Assembly: GCA_964500645.1 (NCBI GenBank)
Contig: CAZCOH010000002.1
Location: forward strand, 1 to 64,000
DNA: 64,000 bases
Direction: 5' to 3'
From: CAYFIW01 sp964500645
GTDB lineage: Bacteria; Chloroflexota; Dehalococcoidia; Lucifugimonadales; UBA826
The notes under the pieces are model-generated. The model saw only the letters and a program-made list of their open reading frames with translations. It had not been told where the DNA came from and ran no database searches. Below, one piece after another: positions 54,607 to 63,404 of this stretch. Every line of letters begins with the position of its first letter. The stretch's first letter is position 1. Made by a program: the position numbers and the translations under genes.

Positions 54607-56007
54607 ATGGCTTCTGAAACAAATCGGCAGGCCGCGACAGTATGGAATGCAGTTCTTGGCAAACTCGAACTAACTATACCGCGACCCAGCTATGAAACAT
54701 GGATAAAAAATAGCGTAGGGCTTTCAATTGATGAGGAAAGTCTCACAGTTTCGGTTGACGACGCATTCACGGCTCAATACCTCAAAGACAGAATGTCGGG
54801 AATAATTGAAACTAAGATTCGAGATGTCACTGGACAGAATCATCAGGTCATGTTTTTAGTAAAGGGTGACAAAAATATCACTTATACGGATGATCCCGAA
54901 ACTCAAACAAAGTCTAACCAAGATCGTAAAATTCACAATACCGTGGACGTCAATTCAGATAATAATCAAGGTTCCATGGCTAGAATGCCAAAATTAAATC
55001 CAAAATATACATTTGAAAATTTTGTTTTGGGGAACTCAAACGAATTAGCTCTGGCTGGTGCTAAGGCAGCAGCAGAAAACCCAGGCCATTCTTTTAATCC
55101 ATTGGTTATATACTCGGATGTAGGGCTTGGAAAAACTCATCTCTTACATGCAATAGGACACGAAGTTTCAAAAAAAGGCCTAAACTGTGTTTATGTAACG
55201 TGTGAGGAATTTACTAACCAGTACGTGAAATCAATTCAACAAGGTAGCACTGAAAAATTTCGGGATTTTTATCGTTCCTCTGATGTCTTACTTTTGGACG
55301 ATGTTCAATTTCTGATTGCCAAAGAGCAAACACAAGAAGGATTTTTCCATACATTTAACGCACTCCATATGGCAAACAAACAAATCGTCGTCACTAGCGA
55401 TAGGCCAGTATCCTCTCTGAATGTATTAGAGCAAAGAATAACGTCCAGGTTAGCGGGGGGTCTGGTTGCAGACATGCAACCACCGCCTTTCGAGACTAGA
55501 CTTGCAATACTTCAAAAAAAAGCTCGCAAAATGGACTGCGATGTTCCTTCAGATGTGTTGGAATATCTAGCTAAAAGAATTCAATCTAATGTTAGAGACT
55601 TGGAAGGAAGTTTGAATCGAGTCATTGCATGGTCCCAATTTCGTGAATCTTCCATATCACTGAACGACGTGACTATACTCATCGGTGAAAGCTGGACAAC
55701 AATGCGAGGGAAAACAATAACAGATGCAGCCGTGATATCAGCAGTCTCCGAACATTTTGGGATAACTACAGAGCAAATTAGAGGAAAGGGTCGGCGCAAA
55801 ATGACTGTTTTATCGAGGCAGGTCGCCATGTACTTGCTTAGAGAGGAAACAGACTTAAGCTTTACAGCAATTGGAAAAATCTTAGGCGGTAGAGATCATT
55901 CCACAGTCCTACATGGTCACGAAAGAGTTTCAATCAAGATTGAACAGGACGACTCCCTAAGAAACGACGTTATTAAGATACGTCACTCAATGATGGGGAA
56001 ATTTTAG
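54607..56007 (+). CDS. dnaA: Chromosomal replication initiator DnaA
   Basis: Initiator ATPase that opens the replication origin. The 466-residue protein has domain I (1-80), a short linker and the AAA+ domain starting KYTFENFVLGNSN. Walker A is at 170-177 and Walker B LLLDDVQF at 228-235. The arginine-finger region is LEQRITSRLAGG, and the C-terminal DNA-binding helix-turn-helix ends with GGRDHSTVLHGHERV. Walker A reads SDVGLGKT, so the first Gly of the P-loop is Ser170 and the second is Asp171, unusual in this family. dnaN and recF are not adjacent. It is followed two bases later by a histidine phosphatase gene. Confidence 0.95.
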   Translation: MASETNRQAATVWNAVLGKLELTIPRPSYETWIKNSVGLSIDEESLTVSVDDAFTAQYLKDRMSGIIETKIRDVTGQNHQVMFLVKGDKNITYTDDPETQTKSNQDRKIHNTVDVNSDNNQGSMARMPKLNPKYTFENFVLGNSNELALAGAKAAAENPGHSFNPLVIYSDVGLGKTHLLHAIGHEVSKKGLNCVYVTCEEFTNQYVKSIQQGSTEKFRDFYRSSDVLLLDDVQFLIAKEQTQEGFFHTFNALHMANKQIVVTSDRPVSSLNVLEQRITSRLAGGLVADMQPPPFETRLAILQKKARKMDCDVPSDVLEYLAKRIQSNVRDLEGSLNRVIAWSQFRESSISLNDVTILIGESWTTMRGKTITDAAVISAVSEHFGITTEQIRGKGRRKMTVLSRQVAMYLLREETDLSFTAIGKILGGRDHSTVLHGHERVSIKIEQDDSLRNDVIKIRHSMMGKF

Positions 56008-56009
56008 AC

Positions 56010-56669
56010 ATGAAATTAATCTTGGTGCGTCACGGCGAAACTCATGCAAATCTGGTTATGAGATGGTCTGGTTCAAAAGATTTAGAGATAACGAATCTTA
56101 CAGAGAACGGACGTGATCAGGCAGGAAAACTTGGAAGATGGTTTAAGGAAAGACGCTTAATTCCAACTCACGTTTATTCCAGTCCTCAGAAACGGGCCAA
56201 AGACACTGCGGAATTGGCTGGAGGGCACTGGGGAATTCCCATTAGGGAGATGGAAGATTTAAAAGAGACAGGAGCGGGAATATTTGAAGGCCTAACCTGG
56301 CAAGAAATAGAAGATAGTCATCCTGAAGAAGCTGACAAATTTAGAGACTCACGCGATTGGGCATATATAAAAGATGCGGAATCTGAGGAAAATCGAAGGG
56401 CTAGAGGAAAGAAAGTTACCCGCTATTTTATTGATACTCATACCAATGACGACACTATAGTAGCCTTCGCTCACGCAGGAATAATTCAACAGATCATCTG
56501 CGCAATCTTAGAATCTCCCAGGCTCTGGGGCCTTTCTGCAAGAAACACAGCCCTATATGAATTTCACATCAACGTTGAGGAATGGGATAGCCAATCAAGA
56601 GCGTTATTGAACCCTACTCAATGGAAAATTGTCCGGTTCAACGAACAACCTCACTTAAACCAGAATTAA
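56010..56669 (+). CDS. Histidine phosphatase family protein (copy 1)
   Basis: A 219-residue 2H phosphatase. The catalytic His is in LVRHGETHAN. A conserved Arg-containing YSSPQKRAKDTAE, EDLKETGAGIFEGL and the second His in AFAHAGIIQQ are all present. Substrates in this family range from phosphoglycerate and fructose-2,6-bisphosphate to cobalamin precursors and phospho-proteins; none can be chosen. Starting two bases after the dnaA stop, it is almost certainly co-transcribed with it. It is clearly related to the inverted copy downstream. Confidence 0.88.
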   Translation: MKLILVRHGETHANLVMRWSGSKDLEITNLTENGRDQAGKLGRWFKERRLIPTHVYSSPQKRAKDTAELAGGHWGIPIREMEDLKETGAGIFEGLTWQEIEDSHPEEADKFRDSRDWAYIKDAESEENRRARGKKVTRYFIDTHTNDDTIVAFAHAGIIQQIICAILESPRLWGLSARNTALYEFHINVEEWDSQSRALLNPTQWKIVRFNEQPHLNQN

Positions 56670-56690
56670 TAACCATTCTGTACTTGTTAT

Positions 56691-57353
56691 CTAATTGTCG
56701 GCGAGATGAATGTCATCCGCAAAACGCCTAATTTCGAACAATCCAAACTGTTGTAAAGACGCCGTACCTGTAATGAAGGGGTTTTTCATATCCCAAGAAC
56801 CTGGATCTATTCTAAAATCAAATATCGATGTATTCGGAATTCTTAGAGTCCAGATCCTATTAGTACCCATAAGCACCGCCACAATAAACATCAAAAAGCC
56901 ACTATGAGTAAAAACAACAATTTTTTCGTTTTTGTCATGTCCTTTTACCAAAAAGTCGACAACCTTTTCTGCCCTCTTTCGAAAATCGTATCTAGATTCA
57001 GCACCCGGTACTGAATTAAAGTTTTTAGTTCTTTGAAATTCCAGAGCTATTTCAGGATATTCAGAACGAATTTCATCCATGTTCTTACCTTCAAAAACCC
57101 CGGCTCCTCCCTCTTTTAAGTCGTCTATTTTAATTATGTTGCTATCTGGCAAAGCGATTTCTGCCGTCTCCAACGCTCTTATAAGAGGACTACTATAGAC
57201 AAAATCAGGTAGAAACGCCTCAGATACAAATCGATCTCTCAATAACTCACTTTGTTTTCTACCTTCTTCCGACAATTCATAATCTAACTGCCCTTGCCAT
57301 CTCTTTTCGGCATTAGCGGTAGACTGTCCGTGACGAACAAAAACGATTTGCAT
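56691..57353 (-). CDS. Histidine phosphatase family protein (copy 2)
   Basis: A 220-residue paralogue of the gene at 56010, in inverted orientation, tail to tail with 21 bp between stops. Shared features include FVRHGQSTAN, EKRWQGQLDYELSEEGRKQ, FVYSSPLIRALETAE, DDLKEGGAGVFEG and FTHSGFLMFIV. Its ATG (57351-57353) overlaps the TAA of the upstream MFS gene by one base, so it is coupled to that exporter. The two copies have diverged well beyond recent duplication. Substrate unknown. Confidence 0.88.
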   Translation of the reverse strand: MQIVFVRHGQSTANAEKRWQGQLDYELSEEGRKQSELLRDRFVSEAFLPDFVYSSPLIRALETAEIALPDSNIIKIDDLKEGGAGVFEGKNMDEIRSEYPEIALEFQRTKNFNSVPGAESRYDFRKRAEKVVDFLVKGHDKNEKIVVFTHSGFLMFIVAVLMGTNRIWTLRIPNTSIFDFRIDPGSWDMKNPFITGTASLQQFGLFEIRRFADDIHLADN

Positions 57354-58858
57354 TACTGTATTTTGCCCCGTTTATTTATAAATTGCCCATAAACAAAAGG
57401 TATAAGAGAAAGGAAGGCCGCCACACCCATTATTACAGTAGACACTTCATAGGCCCGGCTCATTGAAATAGTGTAAGCACTTCTAAGCCCAACATCATTT
57501 AAACTATCAGGATCTGACAGGTCTGCGTCATAACCCATTGATGCCATCACAGCTACTACTATTGCTGTTGGGACAGCAATTCCAATTATATGAGCACCAT
57601 TCCTAGTCAAATTCATAAAGGCAGATACTATTCCGTAATGTGTTCTACCGGCACTACCCATTATGGAACTCGTGTTGGGCGCCATGAACATACTCAGTCC
57701 CATTCCAGACAATCCAGAGGCCAACGCAACTATTAGAGGATCCGACTCGAGCCTTATCACAGAAAATAGATACATCGCCACAGTGCAACAACACAAACCC
57801 GTAAAAGCTGGAATAGTTGTTCCTATTTTATCTGCTACTCTTCCACTTATTGGACCTACTATCATAAGGGTTACGGAACTTGGCAGTAGATATAGTGCGG
57901 CCAATCCGGTACTCATCCCAACTACTGAAACTAGGAAAAATGGGATAAGGAAAAAAGTACTAGTCCCCGCCATGAATGCTAGGAAACGCGCGGATGAACC
58001 CACTGAAAATAAAATTTTATTAAATAAAGACAAGGGTAGCATGGGAAAAGGTGCTCGTCGCTCCCACACAATAAACATTAAAAACAAAACCACAGTGAGC
58101 ACTAGTCCCACAATTATCGTTCCGGAAAACCACCCTAATTTTTGCCCAAATGTAACCGTGAGCATAAAGGTCAATAACAAAATTGCCGACAATCCTGTTC
58201 CTGTCCAATCAAACTGGCTTAACGACGGCCCTTTCCTATCTCCACTTTTATGATCCGACTGTAATATCAGGCTTGCTACCAAACAAGAGACCAAACTAAA
58301 AAGCGTAATAAATACAAAAATCGATCTCCACCCCAGCCAACTTTCCATCCCGCCACCCAACAATGGCCCTGCCATAGCCCCTATACCCACAGATGTCATA
58401 TGTAACCCACTTGCTTTACCACGCTCTGAATCTGGAAATGCGCCCGCCACCATGGCCATACCGTTAGCCTGGAGAGCAGAAGCAGAAAGCCCCATAAGAA
58501 CCTTCCCAAACAACACCATTTGAAAATTCGGTGCTACTGAAGTTATCAACGAGGCAATAGAGAAGGCAATTAGTCCCCAAATCCACACCCTCCTGCGACC
58601 CAGTGTGTCGGCGATTGCTCCTGCAGGCATCATCATTGCACTAACAGCCAACATTGATCCTACCGTTAGCCATTGTGCTGTTGGTATATCTGCTCCAAAT
58701 TCTCTAGCAATCGAAGGAATTACAATAGCAGTAGCTGATTGCTCAACTACTGTTATGAATGTGCCTATTGCTATTGCACAATAAGTCCAATAACGAAAAT
58801 GTGGACTCTTCTCCAGGAAACTAAGTGGTAAATTCAATCGTCCTAGGCACCTAAGCAA
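57353..58858 (-). CDS. MFS exporter, DHA2/EmrB-like (14 helices)
   Basis: A 501-residue drug:H+ antiporter-type transporter. Motif A ADTLGRRRVWIWGL lies in loop 2-3, motif C-like GPLLGGGMESWLGWRSIF follows near helix 5, and the layout is that of 14-helix EmrB/QacA proteins. The TTG at 58858 is the first possible start; a TTG closer to NLPLSFLEK has a better AGGA before it, so the N-terminus is uncertain. It likely exports hydrophobic or toxic compounds. Gap to pyrE is 15 bp; coupled to the downstream phosphatase by TAATG. Confidence 0.86.
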   Translation of the reverse strand: MLRCLGRLNLPLSFLEKSPHFRYWTYCAIAIGTFITVVEQSATAIVIPSIAREFGADIPTAQWLTVGSMLAVSAMMMPAGAIADTLGRRRVWIWGLIAFSIASLITSVAPNFQMVLFGKVLMGLSASALQANGMAMVAGAFPDSERGKASGLHMTSVGIGAMAGPLLGGGMESWLGWRSIFVFITLFSLVSCLVASLILQSDHKSGDRKGPSLSQFDWTGTGLSAILLLTFMLTVTFGQKLGWFSGTIIVGLVLTVVLFLMFIVWERRAPFPMLPLSLFNKILFSVGSSARFLAFMAGTSTFFLIPFFLVSVVGMSTGLAALYLLPSSVTLMIVGPISGRVADKIGTTIPAFTGLCCCTVAMYLFSVIRLESDPLIVALASGLSGMGLSMFMAPNTSSIMGSAGRTHYGIVSAFMNLTRNGAHIIGIAVPTAIVVAVMASMGYDADLSDPDSLNDVGLRSAYTISMSRAYEVSTVIMGVAAFLSLIPFVYGQFINKRGKIQ

Positions 58859-58873
58859 GATCTTGTAGAAGAC

Positions 58874-59443
58874 TTAAGAGACAATGGCTATCTCTCCATC
58901 AGGATTTGCAATAAATATACTCTCGAAGCTATATCCTCTAATCCTGCATTCATCACTACCTCCCGCCATCCTATCCATAATCGAGAATATTTTTACCACC
59001 TCGCAACCTTCCTCTTCGAGAACTTTTACCGCATGAAAAATACTTGATCCTGAAGTACACGTATCATCTACGACCGCGACTTTCATGCCTTCTCTGAGAG
59101 ATCCTTCAACAGATTTCATGCCCCCATGCGATTTAGTTTCTTTTCTCACTATCAATGCCGGGACACTTGTCTTTTCTATGTAACTCAATGACGCCACAGA
59201 GGAAACTATCGGATCCGCACCAAGAGTTGGGCCTGCTATTGCTTCCGCTCCACAATCCAGAATCAACGGTAGGAGTATTTTTGCCGTTAAATAAGCTCCT
59301 TCCGGATCAAGTGTCAGTATGCGTCCATCAAAATAGTAATTGCTTGTTCCTCCTGCAGACAAATTAAATTCTCCAAATAAAAGAGCTTCTTTTTGCTTCG
59401 CAACTTCAAGCAATCTTCTTTTTAATTCGAAAATTTCGTGCAT
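58874..59443 (-). CDS. pyrE: Orotate phosphoribosyltransferase
   Basis: Converts orotate and PRPP to OMP in pyrimidine synthesis. The 189-residue protein has GEFNLSAGGTSNYYFDGR at the N-terminus, AIAGPTLGADPIV, the flexible loop RKETKSHGG and the PRPP motif VAVVDDTCTSGSS. ATG 59443 is preferred over an upstream TTG (59455). Length is normal. Here it is grouped with nadD and an MFS exporter rather than other pyr genes, so the cluster is loosely organised. Confidence 0.93.
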   Translation of the reverse strand: MHEIFELKRRLLEVAKQKEALLFGEFNLSAGGTSNYYFDGRILTLDPEGAYLTAKILLPLILDCGAEAIAGPTLGADPIVSSVASLSYIEKTSVPALIVRKETKSHGGMKSVEGSLREGMKVAVVDDTCTSGSSIFHAVKVLEEEGCEVVKIFSIMDRMAGGSDECRIRGYSFESIFIANPDGEIAIVS

Positions 59444-59526
59444 AAACCATTCCAATCTTTACTATCAAGAATTGAAGGATTGTAACTCATCTTAACCAAA
59501 TACCGAAGATTAGAAGTGAAGAAGAA

Positions 59527-60132
59527 TTATTTATAAAGTTGGTGAGTATGAATGTAATCTCTCACAGGAGCACTGATACCTTCGACATTACGTCCACCTT
59601 TTACTGTGTTTCTAATTTGTGTACTCGCTATATTTGGGGTTATCGAATCTATAATTTCTATGTTATTCAATAAGCCTCTATTGTCGTCAGCAACTATTGA
59701 CGAAATGTCGACACCGGGTCGAGCTATTACTGCTACTCTTGCCTTACTTACGATCTTTTCTGGTTCTTTCCAAAGATGAAAATAGGAAAGGGTATCCGCG
59801 CCAATAATTAGCACCAATTTATCTTTTGGAAGGTTGAAACTTTCTACAGTATCCAGTGTGTAAGAAGGTCCTTTACGAGCAATTTCAATATCAGAAACAT
59901 AAAAATTACTGTCATTTTCGTAATCTAAAGCTCGATTTATCATCTCCATTCTATGAAAAGCAGGAGATACAGTTAAAGAAGACGTTTTCATATAGGGATC
60001 ACCCGCAGGTATGAATACAATCTTATCTAAATTAAGGGCTTTCAAAGCCTCTCGTGCCACAGATATATGTCCATGATGAATGGGGTCAAATGTCCCACCA
60101 AACAATCCTAGGCTTTTTGCACATATATTCAT
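59527..60132 (-). CDS. nadD: Nicotinate-nucleotide adenylyltransferase
   Basis: A 201-residue nucleotidyltransferase that makes deamido-NAD from NaMN and ATP. The HxGH motif appears as GGTFDPIHHGHI, followed by IPAGDPYMK and the C-terminal ISTTQIR-like motif (IASTQIRNTV). Residues DVSPAFHRMEM-like (TVSPAFHRMEMI) and TVESFN fit NadD. ATG start at 60130-60132. Same strand as pyrE, 71 bp upstream. Confidence 0.92.
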   Translation of the reverse strand: MNICAKSLGLFGGTFDPIHHGHISVAREALKALNLDKIVFIPAGDPYMKTSSLTVSPAFHRMEMINRALDYENDSNFYVSDIEIARKGPSYTLDTVESFNLPKDKLVLIIGADTLSYFHLWKEPEKIVSKARVAVIARPGVDISSIVADDNRGLLNNIEIIDSITPNIASTQIRNTVKGGRNVEGISAPVRDYIHTHQLYK

Positions 60133-60217
60133 ATTTAAAAAAATTATCTGGCTATTATTTGTTAAAACGTCTAATTCATTTACATACTAGAAGTTTTTCA
60201 GTTATCCTGCCACAACC

Positions 60218-61810
60218 ATGAAATATGACTTTATAGTGGTGGGTGCAGGATCGTCTGGAGCAATAATAGCCTCAAGATTATCCGAAGACCCGTCCATTTC
60301 CGTACTACTATTAGAAGGGGGGCCAGATTACCCCGACTTCAGGAAATTACCTGACGATATTAAGTTTGGTTATTCAACCGGGACTTACATAGCAGTTGGC
60401 CCAGAACATGACTGGGGCTACACCGCAAAAGTTAACAGTTATGAATCAGACGGACTATCCAGATACATTCGCACACCTCGAGGAAAAATTACCGGAGGCA
60501 CGAGTTCTATAAATGGACAGATTTTTCTACGAGGACTTTCACATGATTTTGAGCTGTGGAAAAGCTTGGGACTAACCAACTGGAGTTACGAGGAAGTTTT
60601 ACCGTATTTCCGAAAACTAGAAACCGACTTGGACTTCTCAGGAGATTTTCACGGAGAAGACGGTCCAATTATTGCACACCGGTTTCCAAGATCCGAATGG
60701 ACCAGTTCACAGAATGGTTTTTTTGAATCTGCGATTGACTTGGGATTTAAAGAAACACATGATATGAACTTCCCAGATGCTAGCGGAGTGGGGGCATTTC
60801 CATGTAACAATCCGAATGGCATACGGATCAGTACGGCTGTTGGTCACCTATCACAAGCTCGCCACAGGCTTAATCTAACAGTCAGCCCCAATACCACGGT
60901 TAACAAAATTATTTTAGACAAACAAAAAGTATCCTCTTTAGAAGTTGAAAGTGCCGGAAATACCTACCTAGCCGCTGGAGAGAATGTTGTTCTTTGCGCC
61001 GGCGCTATAGCAAATCCGAAAATCCTAATGTTATCTGGTATTGGCCCTATGAATCATTTAGAAAAATTAGGTATACCCACTCAGATCAACTTGCCTGGTA
61101 TTGGACAAAACCTAAGTGACCACCCTATAAATTTTTTAAAAGCCTCTGTAAAAGATATAGATCACTTAGACACACAAAAGCCATGTCTACAGGTTGGCCT
61201 ACGATACACTGCATCAGAATCTGATATTGAAGACGACATGCTAATGTGGATGAATTCGTATTCGCTATCAACTGATTACCGCGAAGTTGAAACTATGACA
61301 CCCCAAGGAAATCTACAAAGTCAGAACATAGATGGTATACAAATAGCAGTATCTGTTTACTTAGCTACTAGCAAAGGTAGTATCCAATTAAATTCATCAG
61401 ATCCTGAAGACAGTCCGGACATATTTTTAAATCTTCTTGATACAGAAAAAGACGTTGAGAGAATGGCAGAAGGTATAAAAATCGCCAAAGATTTAATGGA
61501 AAGTAAGCCGATGAGACCTATAGTTCAAAACGTTACCTCCCCAACAGATTATATTCTAAATTCGAGAGAATCCTTTCACCATTGGCTTCGAACCAATACT
61601 GTAACTGGTCATCACTTGACAGGTACATGCCGAATGGGGTCAGACACTGACGAAATGTCAGTTGTTGACTCAAATGGCAAGGTCAAAGGTCTAAACAATT
61701 TATACATTGCTGACGCCTCAATAATGCCAGAATCCGTGAGAGCCAATACAAATGCAACAACAATGATGATAGGGGAAAAAATATCCGCCTATTTAGAAAC
61801 CAATCACTAA
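60218..61810 (+). CDS. GMC-family FAD oxidoreductase (choline dehydrogenase-like)
   Basis: A 530-residue glucose-methanol-choline oxidoreductase. The N-terminal FAD motif is VVGAGSSGAIIASRLSED, followed by TPRGKITGGTSSINGQI, SGIGPMNHL and C-terminal GHHLTGTCRMG with the catalytic His pair, then NTNATTMMIGEKI. It oxidises an alcohol with FAD. There is no signal peptide. No obvious ribosome site precedes the ATG at 60218, so it may be a leaderless transcript. It lies upstream of the DUF1800/DUF1501 pair but is separated by about 140 bp. Confidence 0.9.
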   Translation: MKYDFIVVGAGSSGAIIASRLSEDPSISVLLLEGGPDYPDFRKLPDDIKFGYSTGTYIAVGPEHDWGYTAKVNSYESDGLSRYIRTPRGKITGGTSSINGQIFLRGLSHDFELWKSLGLTNWSYEEVLPYFRKLETDLDFSGDFHGEDGPIIAHRFPRSEWTSSQNGFFESAIDLGFKETHDMNFPDASGVGAFPCNNPNGIRISTAVGHLSQARHRLNLTVSPNTTVNKIILDKQKVSSLEVESAGNTYLAAGENVVLCAGAIANPKILMLSGIGPMNHLEKLGIPTQINLPGIGQNLSDHPINFLKASVKDIDHLDTQKPCLQVGLRYTASESDIEDDMLMWMNSYSLSTDYREVETMTPQGNLQSQNIDGIQIAVSVYLATSKGSIQLNSSDPEDSPDIFLNLLDTEKDVERMAEGIKIAKDLMESKPMRPIVQNVTSPTDYILNSRESFHHWLRTNTVTGHHLTGTCRMGSDTDEMSVVDSNGKVKGLNNLYIADASIMPESVRANTNATTMMIGEKISAYLETNH

Positions 61811-61951
61811 TCTACAGATCAAATAACATTGATTGGCTAATGGAAACCACTAATTATCACTCATATTTGCACTTGCTGGTATGCTTTGGGCAAAGTTGCA
61901 GCGCTACACCACGATTTAGGTAGTAACTTTTACAAAAGGAACCTTCAGACT

Positions 61952-63349
61952 ATGACCACGATAAAGAATGATTCTGAAATTGATTTGATGGCACATTTAA
62001 TGCGTCGTGCCGGATTTGGTGCTTCCCGCAAAGAACTGGAGTCTCGCATTCAAATCGGATATGAATCTACAGTCGACGAGCTCCTGAACCCGGATTCAAA
62101 TAACCAAGTGGACATTTTCAAATTCCTTCGATATTACCCAATGTGGTGGAAACCGGGCACCATGGGAGGACTAGGACAAGCTTCTTGGGTATGGTCAATG
62201 ATTAATACTAAGGCACCATTACAAGAAAAAATGTGCTTGTTCTATCACAATATTTTCGCGACAGGTGTGGCAAAAGTAGATCATTATGACGAGATTCAAG
62301 ACATGATAGATATGTTTAGAGAAAATGCTTTTGGAAACTACAAAGACATTTTACTCGAAGTTGCAAAAAGTCCCGCCATGATTTACTGGCTAGACAACAA
62401 CGAAAACCATTCTGATTCCGTAAATGAAAATTGGGGAAGAGAACTTCTTGAACTTTTCACAATGGGTGTAGGAAATTATACAGAGACAGATGTTCGTGAA
62501 TGCTCTAGAGCATTCACAGGGTGGACTTTAGAACATAAATTACCGAGATTTCATATGGGTAGATGGGATTGGCAATTCAAGTTTGTACCTGAAGATCACG
62601 ACTACGGTACAAAAGAATTTCTCGGCGAAAAAGGCATTTTCGACGGGGAAGAAATCATAGACATAATTTTATCCAAAAGAGCTACTTCATTGTTTATTGC
62701 CCGACATTTATATAGCTTTTTTGTTTCCGATGAACCTCAAGTTCCTGCATGGTCGGTAACTCCGCCTAAAAACCCGGAGGCTGTTGAGTTTTTAGCAGAT
62801 ACTCTTCAAGAGTCCAATTTTCATATGGGAACAACACTTGAGGCACTATTCAAAAGTGAATTTTTCAAACAACAGAGATTTAGTAAAGTCAAAAACCCAA
62901 CGGAAGTTGTTGTAGGGACCGTGAGATTAGTAGGTGAAGGAGATAGACCTTCACCTCAAATTATGGATTGGACTGGTCAAATCGCATACATGGGACAGGA
63001 CTTACTTAATCCCCCAAGTGTAGAAGGGTGGCACAACGGTATCGAGTGGATCAACAGTGGAACTCTAATGAAAAGGACCAACTTCGTGTCAGGAATGATA
63101 TCGCAGACATCCTTGCCTGGAGTGCATGACATTGTCGACAGGGTAAGGGAAATCAGTACAGAGCCACGAGATGTCGTCGAAGCAATTCTTGACATAATGG
63201 GACCCTTGAGGATGTCAGAGGAAACCCAGAATGAACTAATCGAACATGTAAATAAACTAGGTAAGTTTAATTGGTCAACTTCGGGGGTAGAAAGATTGGT
63301 TGAATTAATGCAACTAGTCGTATCTACAAGAGAATATCAATTTGCCTAA
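61952..63349 (+). CDS. DUF1800 family protein
   Basis: A 465-residue protein of the DUF1800 family. Signature stretches are HLMRRAGFGASRKELE at the N-terminus, QEKMCLFYHNIFATGV, NENWGRELLELFTMGVGNYT, RAFTGWTL and PPSVEGWHNGIEWI at the C-terminus. The family occurs next to DUF1501 in many bacteria, and the partner is present here. Function unknown. Start chosen at ATG 61952 with AAGGAA about ten bases before; a TTG at 61886 would add an unusual N-terminal stretch. No Tat or Sec signal is visible. Confidence 0.88.
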   Translation: MTTIKNDSEIDLMAHLMRRAGFGASRKELESRIQIGYESTVDELLNPDSNNQVDIFKFLRYYPMWWKPGTMGGLGQASWVWSMINTKAPLQEKMCLFYHNIFATGVAKVDHYDEIQDMIDMFRENAFGNYKDILLEVAKSPAMIYWLDNNENHSDSVNENWGRELLELFTMGVGNYTETDVRECSRAFTGWTLEHKLPRFHMGRWDWQFKFVPEDHDYGTKEFLGEKGIFDGEEIIDIILSKRATSLFIARHLYSFFVSDEPQVPAWSVTPPKNPEAVEFLADTLQESNFHMGTTLEALFKSEFFKQQRFSKVKNPTEVVVGTVRLVGEGDRPSPQIMDWTGQIAYMGQDLLNPPSVEGWHNGIEWINSGTLMKRTNFVSGMISQTSLPGVHDIVDRVREISTEPRDVVEAILDIMGPLRMSEETQNELIEHVNKLGKFNWSTSGVERLVELMQLVVSTREYQFA

Positions 63350-63404
63350 TTTTCCGATTTACAATAGCTAATATGTACATTAAAAACCTTCAAGGGAAAA
63401 CATC

